Source: Bosea sp. BIWAKO-01
GTDB taxonomy: Bacteria > Pseudomonadota > Alphaproteobacteria > Rhizobiales > Beijerinckiaceae
NCBI RefSeq assembly: GCF_001748145.1
Contig: NZ_BCQA01000001.1
Location: forward strand, 5,978,501-6,042,500
DNA length: 64,000 bases
Reading direction: 5' to 3'
Positions 1 to 6,639 of this stretch are shown here, piece by piece (within the stretch, counting starts at the first letter, position 1; each line of letters begins with the position of its first letter). Under the pieces are notes generated by a model that was not told where the DNA came from, made no database searches, and saw only the letters and a program-made list of their open reading frames with translations. Both the position numbers and the translations under genes were made by a program.

Positions 1-2693
1 AGGGCGTCGGCCGGGCGCAGCTCTTCGCGGCCCAGCGCGCCATGCGCGTCTGGATCGACCCGGTGAAGATGGTCGGCCTGAAACTGACCGCCGACGACAT
101 CACGGCCGCGATCGGCGCGCAGAACGCCCAGGTGGCGGCCGGCCAGATCGGCGCCGCGCCGAACCCGGTCAGCCAGGACCTGACCGCGACCGTGCTCGTC
201 AAGGGCCAGCTCGCCAATGCGGACGAGTTCGGCGAGATCGTGCTGCGTGCCAATGCCGACGGCAGCACCGTTCGCCTTCGCGACGTCGCGCGCATCGAGC
301 TTGGCGCGGAGAACTACAATTTCAGCAGCCGTCTCAACGGCAAGCCGAGCGCGGCGGTGGGCATCCAGCTCTCGTCCACCGGCAACGCGGTCGCGACCTC
401 GCAGGCGATCCGCACCAAGCTCGCCGAACTTTCGCGCTTCTTCCCCAAGGGCGTCGAGCAGTCGATTCCCTACGACACCAGTCCCTTCGTCTCGGCCTCG
501 ATCAAGAAGGTGCTGTTCACGCTGCTGGAGGCGGTCGGGCTCGTCTTCATCGTGATGCTGATCTTCCTCCAGAACATCCGCTACACCGTGATCCCGACAC
601 TGGTCGTGCCGGTCGCGCTGCTCGGCACCTGCGCGGTCATGTACGCGACCGGGTTCTCGATCAACGTGCTGACGATGTTTGCGATGGTGCTCGCCATCGG
701 CATCCTCGTCGACGACGCCATCGTCGTCGTCGAGAATGTCGAGCGCATCATGGCCGAGGAAGGCCTGTCCCCGCGCGCGGCGACGCAGAAGGCCATGGGC
801 CAGATCACCGGCGCGATCCTCGGCATCACGCTCGTGCTCGCCAGCGTCTTCATCCCGATGGCCTTCTTCCCCGGCTCGACCGGCATCATCTACCGCCAGT
901 TCAGCCTGACCATGGTCGTCTCGATCCTGTTCTCGGCCTTCCTGGCCTTGTCGCTGACGCCGGCCTTGTGCGCGACGTTCCTGAAGCCAATCGCCAGGGG
1001 GCATCACGAGAAGAAGGGGCTCGGCGGCTGGTTCAACCGCAATTTCGAGCGCATGACCGCGGGCTATTCCCGCAGCGTCGTCAGCCTGGCGAAGCGGGCC
1101 GGCCGCGTCATGGTGGTCTATCTCGCGCTCGTCGTCGGGCTCGGCTACCTCTTCGTCAAGCTGCCCAGCGCTTTCGTGCCAAACGAGGACCAGGGCTATG
1201 TCATCGTCGACATCCAAGGGCCGCCGGAAGCAAGCGCCAACCGTACGCTCGCCTCGATCAAGCAGATCGAAGGCATCTTCCAGGCCGACCCCGCCGTCGC
1301 CAATGTCGTGGCGATCCAGGGCTTCAGCTTCTCCGGCAATGGCGCGAACGCCGCGCTTGCCTTCGTGACGCTGAAGGACTGGAGCGAACGTGGCGCCGAC
1401 AGCACGGCCCAGGCCGTGGCGGACCGCGCGAATGCCCAGCTGTTCAGCCTGAAGGATGCAACGACCTTTGCCCTGTCGCCGCCGCCGATCGAAGGTTTCG
1501 GCACGACGAACGGCTTTGCCTTCCGCCTCCAGGACCGCGCCGGCGCCGGCCAGCGGGCGCTCGCCAATGCGGCCGCGGACCTGCTTGCCCGGGCCGCCAA
1601 GAGCAAGGTCGTCACGGGCCTGCGCGTCGAGGGCATGCCCGACGCCGCGCAGCTTCTGCTCGTCATCGACCGCGAGAAGGCCAACACGTTCGGCGTCACC
1701 TTCACCGACATCAACACCACGATCACGGCCAATCTCGGCTCGTCCTATGTCAATGACCACCCGAACGCCGGACGCATGCAGCGGGTGATCGTCCAGGGCC
1801 GCGACCGCGACCGCCTCCAGACGGAGGACCTGCTCAAGCTCAACGTCCGCAACGCGCAGGGCGGGATGGTTCCGCTGTCATCCTTCGCGATCGCGCAGTG
1901 GCAAAAGGGCGCTCCGCAGATCGTGGGCTATAACGGCTATCCGACCGTCCGGATCACCGGCGAGCCGGCTCCCGGCCAGTCCTCGGGCGCAGCCATCGCG
2001 GAGATGGAGCGGCTCGTCGCCGAAGTCCCGGGCGGGTTCGGCTTCGAATGGACCGGGCAATCGCTGGAGGAGATCAAGTCCGGCTCGCAGGCGCCCATGC
2101 TGTTTGCGCTCAGCATCCTGTTCGTCTTCCTGCTGCTCGCCGGTCTCTACGAAAGCTGGTCGATCCCGCTCTCGGTGATGCTGGTCGTGCCGCTCGGCAT
2201 CATCGGCTGCGTGCTCGCCGTGATGCTGCGCGGGATGCCCAACGACATCTACTTCAAGGTCGGCCTGATCGCGATCATCGGCCTCTCCGCCAAGAACGCG
2301 ATCCTGATCGTCGAGTTCGCCAGGGATTATTATGCGGAGGGCCGGTCGCTGCTGGATTCGGCGACGGACGCGGCCAAGGTCCGGTTCCGGCCGATCATCA
2401 TGACCTCGCTTGCCTTCGCGCTCGGCGTCGTGCCGCTGGCGATGGCGACCGGCCCGAGCGCCGCCAGCCAGAACGCGCTCGGCACCGGCGTGCTTGGCGG
2501 CATGATCTCGGCCACCGTGCTCGCGATCTTCTTCGTCCCGGTCTTCTTCGTGTTCGTTCTCAAGCTGCTCAGGACAAAGCGGCCGGGCGAGCAGGAGGAC
2601 GGCGACGCAGAGGCCGCCGCAGCAGCAACGGCTGCCCGGTCTCAGGAGCCAGTCGGTGGGGCGGCGGTCGCGCCGGCAAGCTCCTCGGCCTGA
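1..2693 (+). CDS. RND multidrug efflux transporter, inner-membrane pump subunit (5' truncated by window edge)
   Basis: Proton-driven pump of the AcrB/MexB family that expels drugs or other amphipaths through a tripartite complex (adaptor and outer-membrane channel not in this window). The reading frame is open from base 3: the codons before the first ATG (base 42) read GVGRAQLFAAQRA, which matches the conserved AcrB stretch near residue 170, so base 42 is an internal Met. About 896 residues are visible of a usual 1030-1060. TM4 carries the proton-relay acidic pair in GILVDDAIVVVEN, and the second half repeats the fold with a TM10 Lys in GLSAKNAILIVEFARD. The C-terminus is an Ala/Glu-rich tail. 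Family assignment is firm; substrate is unknown. Confidence 0.95.
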   Translation, partial: GVGRAQLFAAQRAMRVWIDPVKMVGLKLTADDITAAIGAQNAQVAAGQIGAAPNPVSQDLTATVLVKGQLANADEFGEIVLRANADGSTVRLRDVARIELGAENYNFSSRLNGKPSAAVGIQLSSTGNAVATSQAIRTKLAELSRFFPKGVEQSIPYDTSPFVSASIKKVLFTLLEAVGLVFIVMLIFLQNIRYTVIPTLVVPVALLGTCAVMYATGFSINVLTMFAMVLAIGILVDDAIVVVENVERIMAEEGLSPRAATQKAMGQITGAILGITLVLASVFIPMAFFPGSTGIIYRQFSLTMVVSILFSAFLALSLTPALCATFLKPIARGHHEKKGLGGWFNRNFERMTAGYSRSVVSLAKRAGRVMVVYLALVVGLGYLFVKLPSAFVPNEDQGYVIVDIQGPPEASANRTLASIKQIEGIFQADPAVANVVAIQGFSFSGNGANAALAFVTLKDWSERGADSTAQAVADRANAQLFSLKDATTFALSPPPIEGFGTTNGFAFRLQDRAGAGQRALANAAADLLARAAKSKVVTGLRVEGMPDAAQLLLVIDREKANTFGVTFTDINTTITANLGSSYVNDHPNAGRMQRVIVQGRDRDRLQTEDLLKLNVRNAQGGMVPLSSFAIAQWQKGAPQIVGYNGYPTVRITGEPAPGQSSGAAIAEMERLVAEVPGGFGFEWTGQSLEEIKSGSQAPMLFALSILFVFLLLAGLYESWSIPLSVMLVVPLGIIGCVLAVMLRGMPNDIYFKVGLIAIIGLSAKNAILIVEFARDYYAEGRSLLDSATDAAKVRFRPIIMTSLAFALGVVPLAMATGPSAASQNALGTGVLGGMISATVLAIFFVPVFFVFVLKLLRTKRPGEQEDGDAEAAAAATAARSQEPVGGAAVAPASSSA

Positions 2694-2757
2694 CCTGCGA
2701 GCGAGGTCGCGCCCGGCTTCGGAGAGCCGCGCCTGACGCCCGGGGACTGCAACGAGA

Positions 2758-2784
2758 ACGAGGCGGTTTCGTTCGCCGCCTCGT
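2758..2784. terminator. Bidirectional hairpin between convergent genes
   Basis: Perfect 9-bp arms ACGAGGCGG and CCGCCTCGT flank a 9-nt loop. The hairpin sits between the end of the RND gene (+) and the end of the hydrolase gene (-). There is no clear U-tract, so it may work as a rho-assisted or mRNA 3'-end structure. Confidence 0.6.
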
Positions 2785-2793
2785 CCTCGATCG

Positions 2794-3777
2794 TCAACCT
2801 CGGATGAAGGCGAGGATGTCCTTGTTGACAATATCGGCGTGGGTGGTCGCCATGCCGTGCGGCAACTTGTTGTAGATATTCAACGTTGCCCGCTTCAGCA
2901 GCTTGGCCGAGAGAGGCGCGCTATCGCCGATCGGCACGATCTGGTCGTCATCACCATGCATCACGAGAGTCGGCGCCTCGATGATCTTGAGGTCCTCGGT
3001 GAAATCGGTCTCGGAAAAGGCCTTGATGCCCTCGTAGTGGGCCTTGGCGGCTCCCGTCATGCCCTGGCGCCACCAGTTCTGGACGATGCTGGGATCCGTC
3101 TCGACCCCGGCCCGATTGAAGCCATAGAACGGTCCCGACGCGAAATCGGTGTAGAACTTGCTGCGATTGGCAGCGAGACTGCTCCGAAGGCCATCGAATA
3201 CTTCGATCGGCAGGCCGCCAGGATTGCGCTCCGTCTTGACCATGATCGGCGGGACCGCACCGATCAGGACGAGCTTTGCGGTGCGGCTTCGGCCATGGCG
3301 CGCGACATAGCGCGTCGCCTCGCCCCCGCCCGTGGAATGGCCGATATGGACGGCATTGCGCAGGTCGAGATGCTCGATGACGGCCGCGGCGTCGGCGGCG
3401 TAATGGTCCATGTCATGGCCCTCGCTGACCTGGCTGGAGCGGCCATGTCCACGCCGGTCGTGAGCGACGACCCGGAAGCCCTGCGCCAGGAAGAAGAGCA
3501 TCTGGGCGTCCCAGTCGTCCGAACTGAGCGGCCAGCCATGGTGAAAGACCAGCGGCTGGGCTGATTTCGGGCCCCAGTCCTTGTAGAAGATCTCGACGCC
3601 ATCCTTGGTCGTCACATAGTTCATGCGTTGGCTCCTTCTGCTGTTGTGAGGGGACGCGATGGCGGGTCGTGCGAAAGCCGGGAACGGAAGCGCTCCGGCC
3701 GCTGCCACGCCGGCCGTGCCGCGCAGGAGATCCCGCCGAGTGAGGTCGGGCGTGCAGGCAAAGGCTTTGTTCGGCAT
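2794..3777 (-). CDS. Alpha/beta hydrolase, non-haem chloroperoxidase-like, with Tat-like leader
   Basis: Serine hydrolase of the cofactor-free haloperoxidase/esterase group (327 aa). Nucleophile Ser148 lies in GHSTGGG; the acid is in MHGDDDQIV and the His in LPHGMATTH. The start at 3777 (MPNKAF) has GGAGG 5 nt upstream. It adds a 51-residue leader with TRRDLLRG and a hydrophobic stretch, typical of Tat export. A second in-frame ATG at 3624 (MNYVTTKDG) also has AGGAG 7 nt upstream and would give the usual 276-residue cytoplasmic chloroperoxidase. Both starts look usable. It is divergent from the SDR gene at 4052. Natural substrate unknown; perhydrolase activity is typical of the family. Confidence 0.9.
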   Translation of the reverse strand: MPNKAFACTPDLTRRDLLRGTAGVAAAGALPFPAFARPAIASPHNSRRSQRMNYVTTKDGVEIFYKDWGPKSAQPLVFHHGWPLSSDDWDAQMLFFLAQGFRVVAHDRRGHGRSSQVSEGHDMDHYAADAAAVIEHLDLRNAVHIGHSTGGGEATRYVARHGRSRTAKLVLIGAVPPIMVKTERNPGGLPIEVFDGLRSSLAANRSKFYTDFASGPFYGFNRAGVETDPSIVQNWWRQGMTGAAKAHYEGIKAFSETDFTEDLKIIEAPTLVMHGDDDQIVPIGDSAPLSAKLLKRATLNIYNKLPHGMATTHADIVNKDILAFIRG

Positions 3778-3961
3778 TGACGCCTCCAAGGCTAAAATAT
3801 TCAGCAACGACCTGAAGACTTCAGGAAGACGAATTCATCGCGGATATCCCGAGGCATCGACCCCGAAACCGTAGAAAGACTCACGCAACTGGTGGCTTTC
3901 GAGGCAATTCAATCCTGAAAATATTATCGTTTCCGATCAATACGCCCCAGGTCGATCCACT

Positions 3962-3989
3962 CTATACGGAGGTATAGGATATAATACCT
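3962..3989. promoter_or_regulatory. Overlapping dyads, candidate operator of the hydrolase/SDR divergent promoter
   Basis: CTATAC (3962-3967) and GTATAG (3972-3977) form a perfect dyad with 4-nt spacing. Overlapping it, AGGTAT (3970-3975) and ATACCT (3984-3989) form a second dyad with 8-nt spacing. The site is AT-rich compared with its surroundings and lies about 60 bp before the SDR start. GTAT/ATAC dyads are typical of HxlR- or ArsR-type redox regulators. A similar AGGTAT...ATACCT dyad precedes the ArsR gene near 30.69 kb. Confidence 0.5.
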
Positions 3990-4051
3990 TCCGCATGATT
4001 TGATTTCGGCGCAGACCGGCCCAGCTTCGGATCATCCAAATGGAGGTCCAC

Positions 4052-4789
4052 ATGGGAAAACTGTCGAACAAGATCGCCGTGATCACCGGCGGCAATAGCG
4101 GCATCGGCTTCGCGACGGCGCGCCTCTTCGCAGCCGAAGGCGCGAAGGTCGTAATCGTCGGACGGCGCGAAACCGCCGTCAACGAAGCGGCCACGGCACT
4201 GGGGCGTCAGGTCATAGGCCTTGCCGGTGACGTTGCCGACCTCGCCACGCATGAACGTGTCGCCGCGCTGGTCGCGGAGCGGTTCGGACAGGCCGATATC
4301 TATGTGGCGAATGCGGGCGGCATCCGTATTCAGCCCAGTTCCGCCGTGACTATGGCTGACTATGACGCGCAATTCCTCACCAATGCGCGCGGTACCTTCT
4401 TCGGTGTGCAGACGATGGCCCCGTTGCTGCGTGACGGCGGCGCGATCCTGCTGACGAGCTCGATCGCGAGCCGCAAGGTGCTGGAAGGCCACGCGGTTTA
4501 CGCCGGCAGCAAGGCCGCGATCGAGGCGTTCGCCCGCAACTGGGCGCTGGAGTTCAAGGATCGGCGCATCCGCGTGAATGTGCTCAGCCCCGGCCCGACC
4601 GACACGCCGATCCTCGCAAAGCTCGGCGTCGCTCCCGAAGCGCAGCCGCAGGCCGCGCGGATGATCCCGTTCGGCCGGATGGGCAAGGCCGAGGAGCTCG
4701 CGCAGGCAGCCCTCTTTCTCTGCTCCGCCGAGGGCGCATTCGTCACGGGCGTCAACCTCGCCGTCGACGGCGGCATCTCGCTGACCTGA
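4052..4789 (+). CDS. SDR family NAD(P)-dependent oxidoreductase
   Basis: Classical short-chain dehydrogenase (245 aa from this start). It has a Rossmann TGGNSGIG at residues 12-19, NAG at 87-89, and a catalytic Ser near 137 with Tyr150 and Lys154 in YAGSK. The C-terminal GVNLAVDGG is usual for the family. The start at 4052 is chosen over the upstream ATG at 4040 because GGAGG lies 5 nt before it. GRRE after the second strand suggests NADP preference (inference). It stands alone, divergent from the hydrolase, behind a dyad-rich promoter, which suggests induction by an electrophile or quinone-like signal. Confidence 0.9.
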   Translation: MGKLSNKIAVITGGNSGIGFATARLFAAEGAKVVIVGRRETAVNEAATALGRQVIGLAGDVADLATHERVAALVAERFGQADIYVANAGGIRIQPSSAVTMADYDAQFLTNARGTFFGVQTMAPLLRDGGAILLTSSIASRKVLEGHAVYAGSKAAIEAFARNWALEFKDRRIRVNVLSPGPTDTPILAKLGVAPEAQPQAARMIPFGRMGKAEELAQAALFLCSAEGAFVTGVNLAVDGGISLT

Positions 4790-4791
4790 TC

Positions 4792-4811
4792 GCCGCAGAG
4801 GCTCCTGCGGC
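4792..4811. terminator. Hairpin between convergent SDR and response-regulator genes
   Basis: GCCGCAG (4792-4798) and CTGCGGC (4805-4811) form a 7-bp stem with a 6-nt loop, starting 3 nt after the SDR stop codon. No U-tract is present. Confidence 0.5.
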
Positions 4812-4922
4812 CTCCCTCGCGCCGCAAATCTCGATGATCGCGGCGCGGCGGCGGGATGACCACGCCGCCACCTTCGCCAAGACTGGAGCATCCCCGGGAG
4901 CGGTGCTTCAGCTCCGCATCGC

Positions 4923-5621
4923 CTAGGCTGCCTGCGCCTCGCGCAGTCCGACCGGGAGCGCCTCCCAGGCCCGGATCAGCTCGCCGATGGAGGCGACCTC
5001 CATCTTCCGCATCAGGTTGCCCCTGTGCAGCTTGACCGTCACCTCGCTGATGCCGAGGTCGAAGGCAATCTGCTTGTTGAGACGGCCGCGCGCGACCTCC
5101 TGAATGATCTCGCGCTCCCGCGGCGTCAGGGTCCGCAGGCGCTCGGCATGGCCCTTGACCCTCGCCGCTTCCGCCCGTCGCGCCGCATCCAGCGCAATCG
5201 CGGCGCTGACGGCGTCCAGTAGCGTCTGGTCGCGGACCGGCTTCATCAGGAAGTCGACCGCGCCGGCCTTCATGGCCTGAACGGTCATGGGGATGTCGCC
5301 ATGCGCGGTCAGGAAGATGATCGGCTTGGGATGTCCATTCGCTGTCAGCTGGCGCTGGAGGTCGAGCCCGCTGGAGCCGGGCATGCGCACGTCAAGGATC
5401 AGGCACCCCGGCTTGTCGAGCGCGCCGCTCTCCAGCAAGGCCTGTGTCGATCCGAACGACACCGCCTCGAAGCCGGCCGACAGCATCAGCTCGGACAACG
5501 CTTCTCGCACCGAAGCGTCGTCATCGACGATGATGACGAGGGGCTGCTCCGTCTCGGCCTGGCGCTGGGCCAAGCGCTGCATGGAATTTCGGGCAAGCGA
5601 GCGGTCAATGATCATGTCCAC
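4923..5621 (-). CDS. FixJ/NodW-type response regulator with LuxR HTH
   Basis: Two-component DNA-binding regulator (232 aa from GTG 5621). The receiver starts near residue 27 (VIIVDDD), the phospho-acceptor is Asp77 in LILDVRMPG, and the conserved Lys is in FLMKPV. The C-terminal LuxR-type HTH begins at LTPREREI and has KQIAFDLGISEVTVKLH. An ATG at 5615 with GGAAGG 5 nt upstream may be the true start; the first 26 residues are not conserved. It is the last gene of a four-gene operon (kinase, regulator, receiver, regulator), and its HTH helix is nearly the same type as that of the regulator at 5998, so the two may share or compete for sites. Confidence 0.93.
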   Translation of the reverse strand: MDMIIDRSLARNSMQRLAQRQAETEQPLVIIVDDDASVREALSELMLSAGFEAVSFGSTQALLESGALDKPGCLILDVRMPGSSGLDLQRQLTANGHPKPIIFLTAHGDIPMTVQAMKAGAVDFLMKPVRDQTLLDAVSAAIALDAARRAEAARVKGHAERLRTLTPREREIIQEVARGRLNKQIAFDLGISEVTVKLHRGNLMRKMEVASIGELIRAWEALPVGLREAQAA

Positions 5622-5632
5622 CTTCCACCTCT

Positions 5633-5995
5633 CTATTGACGCAGGGCTCTCGCGATCGCCGTGAGCAGGGCCTGGCCGTCGAAGGGCTTGCAGAAGAAGC
5701 TCTCCACGGCGCGCGCCCTGATCTGCCCGGCGATCTCGTGGCGCCCGGTGATGAGAAAGACTGGCAGGTTCGGGCGTTCCCGGTTTACGAGGTCACGCAG
5801 CTCGAAGCCGTCCATCCCCGGCATGCCGATATCGGTGATGAGGAGATCCAGCCCGGAGAGGCCCGCCCCGATCAGCCCTGCCGCGGAGGGGAAGCTGCGA
5901 ACCGCATAGCCGGCCGACTCGAGCAGGTCCTCGAGCGACTCGAGCAATCTCGGATCGTCATCGACCACGGCCACGACATGTCTCTGCTTGCTCAC
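5633..5995 (-). CDS. Stand-alone receiver-domain response regulator
   Basis: Single CheY-like receiver (120 aa) without an output domain. It has the acidic triad VDDD near residue 11, phospho-acceptor Asp55 in LLITDIGMPG, and a conserved Lys in FCKPF near residue 103. GTG start, 2 nt after the stop of the upstream regulator, so translational coupling is likely. It probably acts as a phosphate sink or shuttle between the multi-PAS kinase and the two FixJ-type regulators on either side (inference from position; such FixJ-flanking single receivers are common in Hyphomicrobiales). Confidence 0.9.
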   Translation of the reverse strand: MSKQRHVVAVVDDDPRLLESLEDLLESAGYAVRSFPSAAGLIGAGLSGLDLLITDIGMPGMDGFELRDLVNRERPNLPVFLITGRHEIAGQIRARAVESFFCKPFDGQALLTAIARALRQ

Positions 5996-5997
5996 GC

Positions 5998-6639
5998 TCA
6001 GGCTCCTCCCATCCGGCGCGAATGCTGGATCGGGATTTCCAACCGCTCCGCAATTCGCACCAGGTCGGCGAGCGATGACGCCGACATTTTCTGCATGACG
6101 TTCCTTCTGTGGATCTGAAGGGTGACTTCGCTGATGCCGAGCGCGGCCGCCGCCTGCTTGTTGAGGAGCCCGCTCACCACGAGAGGCAGGACTTCGCGCT
6201 CCCGAGGGGAGAGCTCGCGATAGCGCTGCCTCAGAAGTGCGAGTTCGCCGCGCTTCGCCCTGGTTTCCAGATCCTGCGCGATCGCCGCGCGGATCGCGCT
6301 CATGAGCGCCACATCGCTGAAGGGCTTGGTCAGGAAATCGACGGCGCCATGCTTGATGGCGGCGACCGACGACGGAATGTCGCCATGCCCCGTGATGAAC
6401 ACGATCGGCGGATGATTTCCCTGTGCGATCTGCCTTTGCAGCGCGAGCCCGTTGATATCGGGAAGCTCGACGTCGAGGATCAGGCAGGCCGGGAGATCAG
6501 GCTTGGCCGCGCCGATATAGTCGCCGGCCGTCTCGAACGGGATGGACGGGACGCCGTTGGCCGCCAGCAGCTCGCCCAGCGCCTCCCGAAGAGCGGCGTC
6601 GTCGTCGACGATGAACACGATCATATCGTCAGCGGTCAT
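5998..6639 (-). CDS. FixJ-type response regulator with LuxR HTH
   Basis: DNA-binding response regulator (213 aa). Phospho-acceptor Asp56 in LILDVELPD, Lys105 in FLTKPF, and a C-terminal HTH with KQAAAALGISEVTLQIH. The frame is open upstream to 6828, but that part overlaps the kinase gene and has no receiver similarity. ATG 6639 gives a canonical receiver start (MTADDMIVFIVDDD) and overlaps the kinase stop by 11 nt, the usual coupled arrangement. It is the nearest cognate partner for the kinase. Confidence 0.93.
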   Translation of the reverse strand: MTADDMIVFIVDDDAALREALGELLAANGVPSIPFETAGDYIGAAKPDLPACLILDVELPDINGLALQRQIAQGNHPPIVFITGHGDIPSSVAAIKHGAVDFLTKPFSDVALMSAIRAAIAQDLETRAKRGELALLRQRYRELSPREREVLPLVVSGLLNKQAAAALGISEVTLQIHRRNVMQKMSASSLADLVRIAERLEIPIQHSRRMGGA

